A stretch of 43,589 bases of DNA, taken from contig JAQTXD010000023.1 of assembly GCA_028688955.1 (NCBI GenBank), forward strand, positions 1 through 43,589. The letters are read 5' to 3'. Made by a program: the position numbers and the translations under genes. Source of the DNA: Desulfuromonadaceae bacterium. GTDB taxonomy: Bacteria; Desulfobacterota; Desulfuromonadia; Geobacterales; Pseudopelobacteraceae. Under the pieces are notes generated by a model. That model had not been told where the DNA came from. It saw only the letters and a program-made list of their open reading frames with translations, and did not search any database. Shown here piece by piece: positions 1 through 10,620 of the stretch (its first letter is position 1; the number at the start of each line of letters is the position of its first letter).

Positions 1-290
1 TCACCCCGCACACAAAATTCAAAGCAGAAGCCTACATCCTTAACAAAGAAGAGGGTGGTCGTCACACTCCATTCTTCAACGGCTACCGTCCACAGTTCTA
101 CTTCCGTACAACGGACGTTACCGGTGTAGCAGAACTTCCTGCCGGCATTGAAATGGTTATGCCTGGCGACAATGTCGCAATGACGATCAAACTTATAACT
201 CCGATTGCAATGGACGATGGTCTCCGCTTTGCTATCCGTGAGGGTGGCCGTACGGTCGGCGCCGGTGTTGTAGCTTCAATTATTGAATAA
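1..290 (+). CDS. tuf: Elongation factor Tu, C-terminal part (5' truncated by window)
   Basis: Reading from base 3, an open frame of 95 codons ends at TAA 288-290. It matches the C-terminal barrel of EF-Tu: a TPHTKF start, the [17 protein letters not shown] block, a TDVTG segment, and a final GRTVGAGVV motif. EF-Tu delivers aminoacyl-tRNA to the ribosome as a GTPase; the G domain lies outside the window. rpsJ starts only 24 bases after the stop with no terminator between, so the gene is probably the distal end of an str operon that reads into the S10 operon. Confidence 0.97.
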   Translation, partial: TPHTKFKAEAYILNKEEGGRHTPFFNGYRPQFYFRTTDVTGVAELPAGIEMVMPGDNVAMTIKLITPIAMDDGLRFAIREGGRTVGAGVVASIIE

Positions 291-314
291 ACAAGTTACG
301 TAACGAGGTTATCA

Positions 315-623
315 ATGCAGAGCCAGAAGATTAGAATTCGCCTTAAGGCATATGATCACAAATTACTTGATGTTTCCGTCGGAGAAATTGTTGATACGGC
401 AAAAAGAACTGGTGCACGTGTAGCCGGTCCGATTCCTCTGCCGACTGTCATCAATAAGTATTGTGTTTTACGTGGACCGCATGTTGATAAAAAATCACGT
501 GACCAATTTGAAATCAGAACACACAAACGCTTAATTGATATACTAGACCCTACACAGCAGACAGTTGATGCCCTCATGAAGCTGGATTTATCTGCCGGCG
601 TTGATGTCGAAATCAAGCTGTAA
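315..623 (+). CDS. rpsJ: 30S ribosomal protein S10
   Basis: The 102-residue product has the normal S10 length and the family N-terminus ([12 protein letters not shown]) and core (GPIPLPT, then [20 protein letters not shown]). S10 lies in the 30S head and, with NusB, also takes part in rRNA antitermination. The ATG follows a GAGG-type ribosome site at 304-308. It is the first gene of the S10 operon and sits directly behind tuf. Confidence 0.98.
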   Translation: MQSQKIRIRLKAYDHKLLDVSVGEIVDTAKRTGARVAGPIPLPTVINKYCVLRGPHVDKKSRDQFEIRTHKRLIDILDPTQQTVDALMKLDLSAGVDVEIKL

Positions 624-654
624 CCGCTACTACGACTGAATAGGACTGAATATG

Positions 655-1281
655 ATGAAAGGTATCATCGGAAAAAAACTGGGAATGACCCAGATATTTC
701 TTGAAGACGGAACGCGGGTCCCGGTAACTGTTGTACAAGCAGGACCTTGTTACGTTGTTCAGAAAAAATCAACTGACTGCGATGGCTATTCAGCTGTTCA
801 GGTTGGTTTTGAATCGGTAGCTGCGGCTAATGTAAATAAACCGTACCTCGGCCACTGCACAAAGTCAGGCCATGGTGTTTTCAGGCATCTGCGTGAATTC
901 AAAAATGACCAGGTTGACTCCATGAATGTAGGTGATGAAATCACCGTCAATGAGTTTACTGTAGATGACGTCATTGATGTTACCGGTACAAGTATTGGTA
1001 AAGGCTTTCAAGGCGTTATCAAGCGATGGAACTTTAAAGGCGGACGTGCTTCCCATGGATCACGTTTTCACCGTGCACCCGGATCGATCGGTGCTTCTGC
1101 CACACCATCTCATGTGTTTAAAAACAAGAAAATGCCTGGTCAGATGGGAAACGCAAAAGTTACGGTTCAACGACTTAAGATTGTGCGAATAGATGCTGCT
1201 GAGAATCTTCTCTTGATAAAGGGCGCAGTTCCTGGCCACAAGAATTCAATTATTACGATTAAAAAGAGTGTTAAAGCTTAG
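655..1281 (+). CDS. rplC: 50S ribosomal protein L3
   Basis: L3 is an early-assembly protein that reaches the peptidyl transferase centre. The frame shows the start [15 protein letters not shown] and the conserved loop [13 protein letters not shown] followed by KMPGQMG. Two tandem ATGs (652, 655) are possible. AGGA at 642-645 lies 6 or 9 bases upstream, and the second gives the usual MKG start, so I chose it. Length is 208 residues, normal for the family. Confidence 0.97.
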   Translation: MKGIIGKKLGMTQIFLEDGTRVPVTVVQAGPCYVVQKKSTDCDGYSAVQVGFESVAAANVNKPYLGHCTKSGHGVFRHLREFKNDQVDSMNVGDEITVNEFTVDDVIDVTGTSIGKGFQGVIKRWNFKGGRASHGSRFHRAPGSIGASATPSHVFKNKKMPGQMGNAKVTVQRLKIVRIDAAENLLLIKGAVPGHKNSIITIKKSVKA

Positions 1282-1298
1282 TATTCGGGAGTTTGAGT

Positions 1299-1922
1299 AT
1301 GCCTTCAATCGCTGTATATAATATGAGCAAACAACAGGTCGGCGAAGTACAGCTCTCCGATGACGTGTTTGATGTTGAGGTAAGAGAGAGTCTTATACAC
1401 CAGGCTCTGCGAATTCAGCTTGCAAATCGTCGTGCGGGAACTGTTGCAGTCAAGAACCGTTCAGCAGTGCGCGGTGGCGGTAAAAAACCGTTCAAGCAGA
1501 AGGGCACTGGCAATGCACGACAGGGTTGCAGTCGCGCACCGCAGTATCCCGGCGGTGGCGTTGCGTTTGGGCCACAGCAAAAAACGTATAACCTCAGCAT
1601 GAATAAAAAAGCCAGATGCGCCGCACTTTGCTCCGTACTGACGTACAAACTGCAGACAAATAATATAACTGTTCTTGACAAGATTGAGTTCGATAAAATA
1701 TCAACTCAATCATTCGTCGGTTTTTTGAACACTTTTGATTTGAAAAAATCACTGATTGTAACGGATGATTTTAATAACAACCTGTTTCTCTCAGCTCGAA
1801 ACGTACCTCATATTAAAATGCTGAAGCATGATGCACTTAATATCCACGACATGCTTAAGTATAAGCACATCATATTTACTGAGGGTTCTGTGCTATCGAC
1901 CGAAGGAGTATTGCAAAAATGA
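1299..1922 (+). CDS. rplD: 50S ribosomal protein L4
   Basis: The 207-residue product has the L4 tunnel-loop signature [18 protein letters not shown] and the PGGGVAFGP block. L4 lines the exit tunnel; in enterobacteria it also represses its own operon, which I cannot judge here. The start ATG at 1299 is preceded by GGGAG at 1287-1291, which favours it over an upstream in-frame TTG at 1293. The stop overlaps the rplW start as ATGA, implying translational coupling. Confidence 0.97.
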   Translation: MPSIAVYNMSKQQVGEVQLSDDVFDVEVRESLIHQALRIQLANRRAGTVAVKNRSAVRGGGKKPFKQKGTGNARQGCSRAPQYPGGGVAFGPQQKTYNLSMNKKARCAALCSVLTYKLQTNNITVLDKIEFDKISTQSFVGFLNTFDLKKSLIVTDDFNNNLFLSARNVPHIKMLKHDALNIHDMLKYKHIIFTEGSVLSTEGVLQK

Positions 1923-2203
1923 ATATTTACTCCGTAATTAAAAAGCCGCATGTTACTGAGAAAACCTCTTTAGGGTCGGATTCAAACAATACTGTCGCTA
2001 TTGTGGTAGATAAATCTGCTAACAAGATCGAAATTAAGCAGGCAGTCGAAAATCTTTTTAAAGTTAAGGTGTCTTCTGTCCGCACTGTAACCGTGGCCGG
2101 TAAAGTTAAACGTGCTGGTAAAACTTTAGGCAAACGTTCCAACTGGAAAAAAGCATATGTAACGCTCCAGGAAGGGCAATCAATAGATTTCTTCGAAGTC
2201 TAA
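1919..2203 (+). CDS. rplW: 50S ribosomal protein L23
   Basis: This 94-residue protein begins [16 protein letters not shown], the classic L23 start, and ends with the [13 protein letters not shown] segment. L23 sits at the tunnel exit and is the docking site for trigger factor and SRP. Its ATG overlaps the rplD stop by four bases. Confidence 0.97.
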   Translation: MNIYSVIKKPHVTEKTSLGSDSNNTVAIVVDKSANKIEIKQAVENLFKVKVSSVRTVTVAGKVKRAGKTLGKRSNWKKAYVTLQEGQSIDFFEV

Positions 2204-2224
2204 CTAATACGTTTGGGGTTCACA

Positions 2225-3049
2225 ATGGCAATCAAAAGCTATAATCCAACTTCGGCTGGACGCAGACATCAAACATGCTCTGCGTTCGCTGAAATAACTA
2301 AAACTACTCCTGAGAAATCTTTGCTTGTTTCACTTAAAAAAAGTGGCGGCAGAAATTCTAATGGTCGTATAACTTCTCGTCATCAGGGCGGCGGTCACAA
2401 ACAGAAATATCGTATCATCGATTTTCGTCGTGATAAGCGCAGTATCCCTGCAACTGTTGCAAGTATAGAGTATGACCCGAATCGCAGTGCGCGAATTGCA
2501 CTTTTGAATTATGCTGATGGTGAGAAACGTTATATTCTTGCCCCTCTCGATTTGAAAGTAGGCGATGTCATTATCAGCGGTCCTGAGGCTGACATTAAAC
2601 CAGGGAATTCATTGCCACTCCGTGCAATCCCACTCGGTACTGTCATTCATAACATCGAATTGAAAATAGGGAAGGGTGCTCAGTTAGCTCGAAGCGCCGG
2701 TACCTTTGCTCAACTCATGTCAAAAGAAGGCAAGTATTCACAGGTAAAACTCCCTTCGGGTGAAGTGCGCTTGGTCCTTCAAGACTGCTATGCAACGATA
2801 GGCCAGGTTGGTAATACGGACCATGAAAATGTAAATATTGGTAAAGCGGGTCGTTCACGCTGGTTGGGGAGACGTCCAAAGGTTCGTGGTGTAGCTATGA
2901 ACCCTGTTGACCATCCGCATGGTGGTGGTGAAGGGCGCACATCCGGTGGACGTCATCCGGTAACTCCGTGGGGTATCCCTACAAAAGGTTACAAAACACG
3001 TACAAATAAGACTTCGGATCGCTTCATTGTAAAAAAGCGTAGTAAATAA
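2225..3049 (+). CDS. rplB: 50S ribosomal protein L2
   Basis: The 274-residue product shows the L2 landmarks: the [17 protein letters not shown] block near the N-terminus and the strictly conserved [14 protein letters not shown] loop near the C-terminus, which carries the histidine important for peptidyl transfer. ATG 2225 ([14 protein letters not shown]) is the family start; an upstream in-frame start at 2213 would add only four residues and is not favoured. Confidence 0.98.
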   Translation: MAIKSYNPTSAGRRHQTCSAFAEITKTTPEKSLLVSLKKSGGRNSNGRITSRHQGGGHKQKYRIIDFRRDKRSIPATVASIEYDPNRSARIALLNYADGEKRYILAPLDLKVGDVIISGPEADIKPGNSLPLRAIPLGTVIHNIELKIGKGAQLARSAGTFAQLMSKEGKYSQVKLPSGEVRLVLQDCYATIGQVGNTDHENVNIGKAGRSRWLGRRPKVRGVAMNPVDHPHGGGEGRTSGGRHPVTPWGIPTKGYKTRTNKTSDRFIVKKRSK

Positions 3050-3071
3050 TTCGTTGAGAGGCTGAGATACC

Positions 3072-3350
3072 ATGGCACGTTCGATAAAAAAAGGTCCATT
3101 TATTGATGACCACCTGAATAAAAAAGTCCTCGCTGAAGGTCCTAATTCTAAAAAAATTATTAAGACCTGGTCGCGCCGTTCAACGATAAGCCCTGATTTT
3201 ATCGGGTGCAGTTTCGCGGTCCATAATGGTAAAAAATTCATCCCTGTTTTTGTAACTGAGAACATGGTTGGCCACAAAATGGGTGAATTCGCTCCAACAA
3301 GAACTTTTCACGGCCATGCCGCTGATAAAAAGAGCAAAGTCAAGAAATAG
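3072..3350 (+). CDS. rpsS: 30S ribosomal protein S19
   Basis: A 92-residue protein starting [15 protein letters not shown] and holding the motifs WSRRSTI and [13 protein letters not shown], diagnostic of S19. It sits in the 30S head, contacting S13 and the A-site region. A 22-base gap separates it from rplB. Confidence 0.98.
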   Translation: MARSIKKGPFIDDHLNKKVLAEGPNSKKIIKTWSRRSTISPDFIGCSFAVHNGKKFIPVFVTENMVGHKMGEFAPTRTFHGHAADKKSKVKK

Positions 3351-3365
3351 TAAGGGAGCATTTAA

Positions 3366-3701
3366 ATGGAATCCAACGCTAAACTCTCATCTGTACGCCT
3401 TTCGCCGCGTAAAACACGCCTAGTTGTTGATCTTGTGCGTGGAAAGGGCATTCAAGATGCACTTAATATTTTGCGGTTTATGCCACAACCATCTGCAAAA
3501 CTTGTTTCAAAATTACTTAAGTCTGCTGTAGCAAATGCAGAACAAAAGGGCGTGTCTGATGTTGATCGCCTTTTTGTAAAAACAATATTTGTTGATGGTG
3601 GTGCTGCACTTAAACGTTTTGTTCCTCGTGCAATGGGGCGTGCCAGCAAAATACGTAAGCCTACTAGTCATATTGCTGTAACCCTTTCAGACTCGAAATA
3701 G
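3366..3701 (+). CDS. rplV: 50S ribosomal protein L22
   Basis: The 111-residue product contains the L22 pattern [18 protein letters not shown] at the N-terminus and the hairpin [17 protein letters not shown] near the end, the loop that lines the exit tunnel next to L4. GGGAG at 3355-3359 serves as ribosome site for ATG 3366. Confidence 0.97.
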   Translation: MESNAKLSSVRLSPRKTRLVVDLVRGKGIQDALNILRFMPQPSAKLVSKLLKSAVANAEQKGVSDVDRLFVKTIFVDGGAALKRFVPRAMGRASKIRKPTSHIAVTLSDSK

Positions 3702-3723
3702 TTTTATAACGTGGAGGTGTAGG

Positions 3724-4356
3724 TTGGGACAAAAAATTAATCCGATTGGTTTTAGACTCGGTGTAACAAAAACTTGGGATTCAAAGTGGTACGCAGAAGC
3801 AGATTATGCAAAACTTCTCCATGAAGATATTGCTATTCGTAAATTTCTAAAAAAACGCCTTTATAGTTCAGGTGTTTCTAAGATCGAAATCGAACGAGCT
3901 GCCAACAAGTGCAAAATTAATATTTTCACTGCCAGACCGGGTCTTATCATTGGTAAGAAGGGTTCTGAAGTTGAAACAATTAAAAAAGAACTTGCCCAGA
4001 TTTCTGCGAAAGAAATCTTTATCACTATAAATGAAGTTCGTAAGCCAGAGTTGGACGCACAGTTGGTTGCCGAGAATGTTGCACTTCAGTTAGAGCGTCG
4101 TATAGCGTTCAGAAGGGCAATGAAAAAGAGTGTTACATCCACTCTTAAATTCGGTGCAAAGGGCATCAGGATTACCTGTTCTGGCCGACTTGGCGGGGCT
4201 GAAATGTCGCGTACTGAATGGTACCGTGAAGGGCGAGTGCCACTTCACACCTTGCGGGCAGACATCGATTACGGTTTTGCTGAAGCAAAAACTACATACG
4301 GCTTGATAGGTATCAAGGTCTTAATTTTCAAAGGCGAAATTCTGCCTGGTAAGTAA
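3724..4356 (+). CDS. rpsC: 30S ribosomal protein S3 (TTG start)
   Basis: The 210-residue frame begins [12 protein letters not shown] after the initiator, as in nearly all S3 proteins. It holds a KH RNA-binding domain with the GLIIGKKG loop, and the C-terminal [14 protein letters not shown] block. S3 forms the mRNA entry channel with S4 and S5. The start codon is TTG, supported by GGAGG at 3713-3717 six bases upstream and by the conserved N-terminus. Confidence 0.97.
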   Translation: MGQKINPIGFRLGVTKTWDSKWYAEADYAKLLHEDIAIRKFLKKRLYSSGVSKIEIERAANKCKINIFTARPGLIIGKKGSEVETIKKELAQISAKEIFITINEVRKPELDAQLVAENVALQLERRIAFRRAMKKSVTSTLKFGAKGIRITCSGRLGGAEMSRTEWYREGRVPLHTLRADIDYGFAEAKTTYGLIGIKVLIFKGEILPGK

Positions 4357-4390
4357 TTTTCTTTAAATTGCACAATAGGAGCACGTATCA

Positions 4391-4813
4391 ATGTTAATGC
4401 CGAAACGGGTAAAACATAGAAAACAGATGAAGGGTCGTATGTCCGGTAAACCTTGCAGGGGGATTGAACTCTCTTTCGGTGAGTACGGTCTGCAAGCAAC
4501 TGAATGTGGTTGGCTTGATTCGCGTCAAATTGAAGCGGCTCGTATTGCAATGACTCGTTATATAAAGAGGGGTGGCAAAATATGGATACGTATTTTCCCG
4601 GACAAACCCCTTACTGCAAAACCAGCGGAAACCAGGATGGGTAAAGGTAAAGGATCCCCGGATTCGTGGGTATGTGTTATAAAACCAGGTATGGTTCTGT
4701 ATGAAATGGAAGGCGTAACGGAAGAAATTGCCCGCGAAGCACTTAGGCTTGCTGCCCATAAACTGCCTATATCTACAAAGTTTATATTGAGGGGAGATGC
4801 CCATGAAGCCTAG
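4391..4813 (+). CDS. rplP: 50S ribosomal protein L16
   Basis: L16 organises the A-site region of the large subunit. The 140-residue product begins [17 protein letters not shown] and includes [22 protein letters not shown], both family hallmarks. Its last codons overlap the start of rpmC by 11 bases, a common arrangement for this pair. Confidence 0.97.
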   Translation: MLMPKRVKHRKQMKGRMSGKPCRGIELSFGEYGLQATECGWLDSRQIEAARIAMTRYIKRGGKIWIRIFPDKPLTAKPAETRMGKGKGSPDSWVCVIKPGMVLYEMEGVTEEIAREALRLAAHKLPISTKFILRGDAHEA

Positions 4814-5006
4814 TGAACTCAGAAAAATTTCAGCTGAAGAGCTCCTTAAAAAGCAGGTTGAATCAACTCAGGAGCTTTTTAATCTTAAATTCCAGCTTCA
4901 CACTGGTAGACTTGAAAATACTTCCAAGCTTAAAACCCTTCGTAAGGATATAGCCAGAATTAATACAATTCTCACCGAGAGTAAGGCAGGGGGAGTATCA
5001 AAATGA
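4803..5006 (+). CDS. rpmC: 50S ribosomal protein L29
   Basis: A 67-residue helical hairpin protein ([17 protein letters not shown], later [18 protein letters not shown]) typical of L29, located beside L23 at the tunnel exit. I chose ATG 4803 because GGGGAG at 4791-4796 is correctly spaced for it; an in-frame ATG at 4797 abuts that site and is too close. The stop overlaps rpsQ as ATGA. Confidence 0.96.
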   Translation: MKPSELRKISAEELLKKQVESTQELFNLKFQLHTGRLENTSKLKTLRKDIARINTILTESKAGGVSK

Positions 5007-5260
5007 GTGAACGTGGACACAGAAAAACTCAAGTAGGCGTTGTTGTTAGTGATAAGATGGAAAAAACCGTTGTAGTAAAGGTTGACCGACTTGTTAAGCA
5101 TAGCGTCTACAGCAAGTATATCAAGCGCAGCGTTAAATATAAGGTTCATGATGAGCTTAACAGTTCTAAAGTTGGTGATCGAGTTCAAATTATCGAATGT
5201 CGACCGTTGAGCAAGGACAAACGCTGGAGCCTTAAGCAGATAATTGAAAGTATCTCTTAG
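5003..5260 (+). CDS. rpsQ: 30S ribosomal protein S17
   Basis: An 85-residue OB-fold protein with [19 protein letters not shown] and [11 protein letters not shown], standard for S17, which binds 16S rRNA during early 30S assembly. Its ATG overlaps the rpmC TGA. Confidence 0.97.
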   Translation: MSERGHRKTQVGVVVSDKMEKTVVVKVDRLVKHSVYSKYIKRSVKYKVHDELNSSKVGDRVQIIECRPLSKDKRWSLKQIIESIS

Positions 5261-5278
5261 CATAGGGAGTAACATCTA

Positions 5279-5647
5279 ATGATTCAAATGCAGACAGTGT
5301 TGGATGTAGCCGACAATTCAGGTGCAAAAAAACTTTTTTGTATTAAAGTCCTGGGCGGTTCAAAAAGAAAATACGCAGGAGTTGGTGACATTATCGTAGC
5401 CTCAGTTCGCGAGGCTATGCCTAATTCTAAAGTTAAAAAGGGTGATGTTGTTAAAGCCGTCGTTGTTCGGACTGCTAAGGCTTTGGGTCGTCCTGATGGT
5501 TCATACATCCGCTTTGATGATAATTCAGGTGTTGTTATCAACAATGCGAAGGAACCGGTAGGTACTCGTATCTTCGGTCCGGTTGCCAGAGAATTGCGTG
5601 CTAAAAAGTTTATGAAAATTATTTCTCTTGCACCGGAAGTACTATAA
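5279..5647 (+). CDS. rplN: 50S ribosomal protein L14
   Basis: The 122-residue sequence is near canonical: [18 protein letters not shown] at the start and FGPVARELR near the end. L14 lies at the subunit interface (bridges B5 and B8) and is the target of the silencing factor RsfS. GGGAG at 5265-5269 precedes the ATG. Confidence 0.98.
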   Translation: MIQMQTVLDVADNSGAKKLFCIKVLGGSKRKYAGVGDIIVASVREAMPNSKVKKGDVVKAVVVRTAKALGRPDGSYIRFDDNSGVVINNAKEPVGTRIFGPVARELRAKKFMKIISLAPEVL

Positions 5648-5665
5648 AAATATCGGAGAATGATG

Positions 5666-5986
5666 ATGCAAGTCACAAAACCTCATGTAAACAAGGGTGA
5701 TACCGTTATGGTCATCGCCGGTAAAGAAAAAAGTAAAACGGGGAAAGTGCTTCAATTATTGCCGAAAAAGAACGGCGTAATTGTAGAAGGCCTCAATTTA
5801 GTCAAGCGGCACGTTAAGGCCAAAGGGAATGAATCTGGTGAGATCAAGGAGAAAGAAGCTCGAATTCATATCTCCAACGTAATGCCGTTTTGCTCTAAAT
5901 GCTCTAAACCTGTGCGCACAAGTAAAAAAGTTTTAGAGAATGGCGAAAAACAGCGTGTTTGTGTTAAGTGTGGCACAGCTCTTTAG
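5666..5986 (+). CDS. rplX: 50S ribosomal protein L24 (zinc-ribbon form)
   Basis: The protein has an N-terminal KOW motif ([13 protein letters not shown]) and a C-terminal CSKC...CVKC ribbon that probably binds zinc. L24 starts 50S assembly. Three tandem ATGs exist at 5660, 5663 and 5666; GGAG at 5655-5658 is best spaced for the third, giving 106 residues. Confidence 0.95.
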   Translation: MQVTKPHVNKGDTVMVIAGKEKSKTGKVLQLLPKKNGVIVEGLNLVKRHVKAKGNESGEIKEKEARIHISNVMPFCSKCSKPVRTSKKVLENGEKQRVCVKCGTAL

Positions 5987-6010
5987 AATTACTTTGGAGG
6001 AATTTGTCTA

Positions 6011-6550
6011 ATGTCTCGTTTAAAAGATATATATACATCAGAAATCGTACCTAAACTGCGTAACGATTTTAACTACAAGTCTGCAATGCAAGTCCCGCAG
6101 ATCACAAAAGTAGTTGTCAATATGGGTTTGGGTGAAGCAATCCAGAATGTAAAAATTCTTGACTCGGCTACAACAGAGCTTGGTCTGATAACTGGACAAA
6201 AGTCAGTTATCACAAAAGCAAAAAAGTCGATTGCAACTTTTAAACTTCGTGAAGGTATGCCAATTGGTTGTATGGTTACGCTTCGTCGTGACCGTATGTT
6301 TGAGTTTCTTGACCGTTTAATAAATGTGTCTCTTGCAAGGGTACGCGATTTCAAGGGCGTGTCGGGGAAAGCGTTTGACGGTAAAGGTAACTATACACTG
6401 GGTATTAAAGATCAACTTATATTCCCTGAAATTAATTACGATAATGTAGATAAAATCAAAGGGATGAATATTACTATTGTAACAACTGCAAAGACAGACG
6501 AGGAAGGCAAAGCACTTCTCAAGTACCTGGGCATGCCGTTCAGGAACTAA
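6011..6550 (+). CDS. rplE: 50S ribosomal protein L5
   Basis: The 179-residue product shows the L5 motifs [11 protein letters not shown], then [16 protein letters not shown], and ends [19 protein letters not shown]5 binds 5S rRNA with L18 and contacts the P-site tRNA. GGAGG at 5996-6000 lies 10 bases before the ATG. Confidence 0.98.
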   Translation: MSRLKDIYTSEIVPKLRNDFNYKSAMQVPQITKVVVNMGLGEAIQNVKILDSATTELGLITGQKSVITKAKKSIATFKLREGMPIGCMVTLRRDRMFEFLDRLINVSLARVRDFKGVSGKAFDGKGNYTLGIKDQLIFPEINYDNVDKIKGMNITIVTTAKTDEEGKALLKYLGMPFRN

Positions 6551-6567
6551 GTTATCTGGAGGATTCT

Positions 6568-6753
6568 GTGGCAAAAGTATCAATGATTATCAAGTCGCAA
6601 CGCCCACCTAAGTTTAAGGTTCGCCAGCACAATCGCTGCCCGATCTGTGGTCGTCCAAAAGCGTTTTACCGCAAGTTCGAGATGTGCAGAATCTGTCTGC
6701 GCAAGTATGCCTCGTCTGGCCAGATCCCCGGCGTGATTAAATCAAGCTGGTAA
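6568..6753 (+). CDS. rpsN: 30S ribosomal protein S14, short zinc-binding type (GTG start)
   Basis: At 61 residues this is the short zinc form of S14, with [20 protein letters not shown] giving the four-cysteine site and the ending [11 protein letters not shown]. Start is GTG at 6568 with GGAGG at 6558-6562. The longer zinc-free form is absent from this window. Confidence 0.97.
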   Translation: MAKVSMIIKSQRPPKFKVRQHNRCPICGRPKAFYRKFEMCRICLRKYASSGQIPGVIKSSW

Positions 6754-6793
6754 CCATCAGCCATATAGATTAAGAGACAGGAGCAAATTCACG

Positions 6794-7192
6794 ATGTCCA
6801 TGACAGACCCAATCGCTGACATGCTAACCAGGATTAGAAACGCAAACATGGTTAAGCACCAAAAAGTCGATATCCCATCATCCAATATGAAAGTCAGTAT
6901 TGCTAATGTATTAAAGCAAGAAGGCTTTATTAAAAACTATAAGGTTATTTCTGATAATCTTCAGGGTGTTTTGCGTGTTTATTTAAAGTACATTGATGAG
7001 AAAGATAGTGTCATTAATGAGATAAAGCGTGTCAGTAAACCGGGTGGCAGAGTTTATGTCAAGTCGGAAAATATACCGTTAGTCAAAAGCGGTCTCGGCA
7101 TTGCGATTCTTTCAACATCAAAGGGTATTATCACTGATAATGTTGCCCGTAAGTCGGGTGTTGGCGGCGAACTGATCTGCACCATCTGGTAA
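6794..7192 (+). CDS. rpsH: 30S ribosomal protein S8
   Basis: A 132-residue protein with the start [14 protein letters not shown] and the ending [12 protein letters not shown], both signatures of S8. It binds helix 21 of 16S rRNA and in E. coli also represses the spc operon. An in-frame ATG at 6800 is an alternative start; AGGAG at 6779-6783 favours 6794. Confidence 0.97.
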   Translation: MSMTDPIADMLTRIRNANMVKHQKVDIPSSNMKVSIANVLKQEGFIKNYKVISDNLQGVLRVYLKYIDEKDSVINEIKRVSKPGGRVYVKSENIPLVKSGLGIAILSTSKGIITDNVARKSGVGGELICTIW

Positions 7193-7217
7193 TATTAGCG
7201 ACAAGGAGTAATTTTAG

Positions 7218-7757
7218 ATGTCTAGAATAGGTAAATTGCCAATTGAAATACCGAAGGGTGTCAAAATATCATTTACGGATTCAGTACTTTCTGTACAGGG
7301 CCCGAAAGGTGAGTTGACCAGACTGATTATGCCAGTAGTCGCCCTTGATATTCGTGAAACTTCTATTGAAGTTACAAGATGTGATGACTCCACTGCAGCA
7401 CGTGCTGCCCATGGATTGACTCGCACGCTAGTCAATAATATGGTTGTTGGAGTGACGACAGGGTTTCAAAGAGACTTAGAAATTAACGGAGTCGGTTACC
7501 GTGCTGAAGTCAAAGGCAAGGAACTTGTCCTTGCTCTTGGTTATTCGCACCCGGTTAATTTTCCAATTCCTGATGGAATAACTATTGATGTTGATAAAAT
7601 GACTAAATTATCTGTTAAAGGTTTCGACAAAGAATTGGTTGGTCAGACTTCTGCTAAAATCAGGTCATTCCGCTCTCCTGAGCCTTATAAAGGTAAAGGG
7701 ATTAAGTACGCTGACGAGACTATCCTGAGAAAAGCCGGTAAAACAGGCAAGAAATAG
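7218..7757 (+). CDS. rplF: 50S ribosomal protein L6
   Basis: Two repeated L6 domains in 179 residues: [15 protein letters not shown] and VQGPKGEL in the first, [13 protein letters not shown] and [12 protein letters not shown] in the second. L6 sits near the factor-binding site. AAGGAG at 7203-7208 precedes the ATG. Confidence 0.98.
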   Translation: MSRIGKLPIEIPKGVKISFTDSVLSVQGPKGELTRLIMPVVALDIRETSIEVTRCDDSTAARAAHGLTRTLVNNMVVGVTTGFQRDLEINGVGYRAEVKGKELVLALGYSHPVNFPIPDGITIDVDKMTKLSVKGFDKELVGQTSAKIRSFRSPEPYKGKGIKYADETILRKAGKTGKK

Positions 7758-7776
7758 TCTTTATAAGGAGAAACTT

Positions 7777-8142
7777 GTGGCAAAAACATCTATTAAAACT
7801 ATTACGCGGTTGAAGCGTCAAGTAAGAGTTAGAAAAAAAGTACGTGGAACAACTGTCCGTCCTCGCTTAAACGTTTTTAAAAGTGCTCGTCATATCTATG
7901 CACAAATTATAGACGACACAACAGGCTGCACACTTGTAGCAACCTCAACGCTATCAGAAGCTGCAAAAGAATTAACCAGCACTGGTAATGTTTCTGCTGC
8001 TACACTTGTAGGTAAGGAAATTGCAAAGTTAGCGCTTATAAAAGGCATTTCGTCTGTTGTTTTTGACAGAAATGGCTTTCTTTATCACGGAAGGATCAAA
8101 GCACTTGCTGATTCGGCCCGTGAATCTGGGTTGAATTTTTAA
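7777..8142 (+). CDS. rplR: 50S ribosomal protein L18 (GTG start)
   Basis: 121 residues with the L18 pattern: a basic N-terminal stretch ([12 protein letters not shown]), [20 protein letters not shown], and the ending [16 protein letters not shown]. It binds 5S rRNA with L5. The GTG start at 7777 follows AAGGAG at 7765-7770. Confidence 0.97.
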   Translation: MAKTSIKTITRLKRQVRVRKKVRGTTVRPRLNVFKSARHIYAQIIDDTTGCTLVATSTLSEAAKELTSTGNVSAATLVGKEIAKLALIKGISSVVFDRNGFLYHGRIKALADSARESGLNF

Positions 8143-8160
8143 GCATACGGGAGGTTTTCT

Positions 8161-8649
8161 TTGAGTAGGATAAATCCAGCAGAACTCAATCTTAATGACA
8201 GGGTTGTTCATATTAGTCGAGTTGCCAAGGTAGTTAAAGGCGGTCGACGATTTAGTTTCTCGGCATTAATTGTTGTTGGCGATGGCAATGGCCATGTGGG
8301 TTATGGTCTTGGTAAAGCGAATGAGGTCCCAGAAGCGATACGAAAAGGTGTTGAGCAGGCTAAAAAGAATCTTATTAAGGTTCCTGTCAACTCTACCCAA
8401 ACCATCCCATTTGAAATAGAGGGCAAGTTTGGGGCGGGGCGTCTACTTATGAAGCCGGCATCTGCTGGTACAGGCGTAATAGCTGGTGGTGCCGCTCGCG
8501 CAATTTTTGAGGCAGCCGGTATAAATAACATACTTTCCAAATGTTTAGGTTCTAATAACCCACATAACGTTATAAAAGCTGCTTTTGCTGGACTTAAAAG
8601 ACTTAAGACCCCAGAGGAAATTGCCGCCCGTCGTGGTATTACAGAATAA
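8161..8649 (+). CDS. rpsE: 30S ribosomal protein S5 (TTG start)
   Basis: The 162-residue protein carries the S5 double-stranded-RNA-binding region ([19 protein letters not shown], then HVGYGLGKA) and the C-terminal S5 domain with [14 protein letters not shown]5 shapes the decoding region together with S4. TTG 8161 is supported by GGGAGG at 8149-8154. Confidence 0.97.
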   Translation: MSRINPAELNLNDRVVHISRVAKVVKGGRRFSFSALIVVGDGNGHVGYGLGKANEVPEAIRKGVEQAKKNLIKVPVNSTQTIPFEIEGKFGAGRLLMKPASAGTGVIAGGAARAIFEAAGINNILSKCLGSNNPHNVIKAAFAGLKRLKTPEEIAARRGITE

Positions 8650-8671
8650 TAAAATTTGTGGGGAATCAATT

Positions 8672-8848
8672 ATGAGTACGATGCTTAAAATTACGCTTGT
8701 TAAAAGCACTATATGCGCACCCAAAAAACATTGTGCCGTAGTCGCTGGACTTGGCCTGTCGCGGCTTAACCAGACTGTTGAACGCCAGGATAGTCCTCAA
8801 ATTCGAGGCATGATTAACAAGATTGGTCATTTATTATCTGTTGAATAG
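8672..8848 (+). CDS. rpmD: 50S ribosomal protein L30
   Basis: A 58-residue protein, LKITLVKSTICAPKKH then GLGLSRLNQTVERQD, matching L30. The true start is ATG 8672 preceded by GGGG at 8660-8663; a longer upstream extension in this frame overlaps rpsE and is not credible. It sits between rpsE and rplO as in most bacteria. Confidence 0.95.
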   Translation: MSTMLKITLVKSTICAPKKHCAVVAGLGLSRLNQTVERQDSPQIRGMINKIGHLLSVE

Positions 8849-8866
8849 ATAAAGGGGTTGATTCAC

Positions 8867-9310
8867 ATGGAACTTAATAATCTGAGACCTTCAATCGGGT
8901 CCACTAAAAACAGAAAGCGTATCGGACGCGGCACTGGATCCGGCCATGGAAAAACTGCAACTAAAGGTCATAAGGGCCAGAAAGCCCGATCTGGTGGTAG
9001 TATAAAAGCCGGTTTTGAGGGTGGTCAGATGCCGTTGCAACGTCGTCTGCCGAAACGTGGTTTCACACCAATAGACAAAGTTGAATTCTCACTTGTAAAT
9101 ATCAGTCAGTTGGATGTTTACGAGGCAGGATCTGTTGTAGACAGTGCATCACTCGTGTCCAAGGGTCTTATTAAATCTGACCGTTTTGCCATCAAGATAC
9201 TTGGAAACGGTGATATAAGCAAAGCCGTTAAGATCATCGCCAATAAATTCAGCCAGACTGCTAAGGATAAAATTATTGCGGCCGGTGGCAGTTTTGAGGA
9301 GATTGCATAG
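8867..9310 (+). CDS. rplO: 50S ribosomal protein L15
   Basis: 147 residues starting [18 protein letters not shown] and carrying the glycine-rich [18 protein letters not shown] segment plus [16 protein letters not shown]15 is a late 50S assembly protein. ATG 8867 follows AAAGGGG at 8851-8857; a TTG nine bases earlier is less likely. The stop overlaps the secY start by one base (TAGTG). Confidence 0.97.
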   Translation: MELNNLRPSIGSTKNRKRIGRGTGSGHGKTATKGHKGQKARSGGSIKAGFEGGQMPLQRRLPKRGFTPIDKVEFSLVNISQLDVYEAGSVVDSASLVSKGLIKSDRFAIKILGNGDISKAVKIIANKFSQTAKDKIIAAGGSFEEIA

Positions 9311-10617
9311 TGTTTGAAGCTCTCCAGAATATATTCAAGATTCCTGAGTTAAAAAAACGAGTATTATTTTCTTTAGGGATGCTTGCCGTATATCGCGTTG
9401 GTTGCCACATACCAACTCCTGGAATCGATCGAATTGCTTTGTCGCATTTTTTTAAGCAATCTCAAGGTACACTTCTGGGCCTTTTTGATATGTTTTCTGG
9501 AGGTGCGTTAGAACGTCTTACCGTTTTTGCTCTTGGAATTATGCCGTACATTTCATCATCAATTATTTTTCAACTTCTTACTGTTGTTGTGCCTGCGATT
9601 GAGAAGTTGTCAAAAGAAGGTGAATCCGGTCGCAAGAAGATTATCCAGTACACCCGCTATGGGACAGTCGTATTAAGTATTGTTCAGGGCATGGGGGTTG
9701 CGGTCGGGCTTGAAAGTATGCGTGGACCTGCAGGTGAATTGGTTGTACCGAGTCCAGGTTGGGGTTTTAGGATTTTAACTGTTATAACGCTTACTGCAGG
9801 GACGGCATTTGTTATGTGGCTCGGAGAACAAATGTCTGAAAAGGGTATCGGTAACGGGATATCTTTGATTATTTTTGCCGGAATTGTTGTAAATATTCCT
9901 AAAGCATTGGGTAACACAGCGAAACTCGTAAATGCAGGCCAGCTATCGCTTTTCATTTTACTCTTTGTTTTGGCTATAATGTTTGCAGTTATTGCCGTGA
10001 TCGTCTTTGTGGAACGTGGACAGAGAAGATTATCAATCCATTATGCAAAGCGAGTTGTTGGTCTTAAAACCTTCAATGCTCAAACTTCGCATTTGCCATT
10101 AAAGATTAATATGGCTGGCGTTATCCCACCGATATTTGCTTCATCAATAATAATGTTTCCGGCAACAATAGCAAATTTTATTAACATCCCTTGGGTACAA
10201 GAAGCTGCAAAGAGTTTGTCGCCGGGTAAATTAATATACAACATCTTTTTTGTTGCATTTATCGTTTTCTTCTGCTACTTCTACACGGCTGTAACGTTTA
10301 ACCCAATTGATGTCGCTGACAACATTAAAAAGCAAGGCGGCTATATTCCTGGTATTCGTCCGGGTAAAGAAACATCTGATTTTATTGATACAGTACTTAC
10401 GCGCCTCACGTTTGCAGGTGCAGTGTATATATCGATTGTTTGTGTGTTGCCTTCTATCTTGATAGGTAAATTCAATCTACCGTTCTATTTTGGCGGCACA
10501 GCTCTCCTTATCGCTGTTGGTGTTGGTATGGATACTGTTTCTCAGGTTGAATCTCACCTTATTACAAGGAATTATGAAGGTTTTCTTAAGGGTGTGCGTA
10601 TTAAAGGGAGGCAATAG
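9310..10617 (+). CDS. secY: Protein translocase subunit SecY (GTG start)
   Basis: The 435-residue membrane protein is the channel subunit of the SecYEG translocon. Visible hallmarks are the N-terminal [18 protein letters not shown] helix, the plug-region [26 protein letters not shown] segment, cytoplasmic loop [11 protein letters not shown]-type sequence, and the [24 protein letters not shown] loop. Ten hydrophobic segments fit the family. It is translationally coupled to rplO by a one-base overlap, the normal spc-operon place. Confidence 0.98.
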   Translation: MFEALQNIFKIPELKKRVLFSLGMLAVYRVGCHIPTPGIDRIALSHFFKQSQGTLLGLFDMFSGGALERLTVFALGIMPYISSSIIFQLLTVVVPAIEKLSKEGESGRKKIIQYTRYGTVVLSIVQGMGVAVGLESMRGPAGELVVPSPGWGFRILTVITLTAGTAFVMWLGEQMSEKGIGNGISLIIFAGIVVNIPKALGNTAKLVNAGQLSLFILLFVLAIMFAVIAVIVFVERGQRRLSIHYAKRVVGLKTFNAQTSHLPLKINMAGVIPPIFASSIIMFPATIANFINIPWVQEAAKSLSPGKLIYNIFFVAFIVFFCYFYTAVTFNPIDVADNIKKQGGYIPGIRPGKETSDFIDTVLTRLTFAGAVYISIVCVLPSILIGKFNLPFYFGGTALLIAVGVGMDTVSQVESHLITRNYEGFLKGVRIKGRQ

Positions 10618-10620
10618 ATT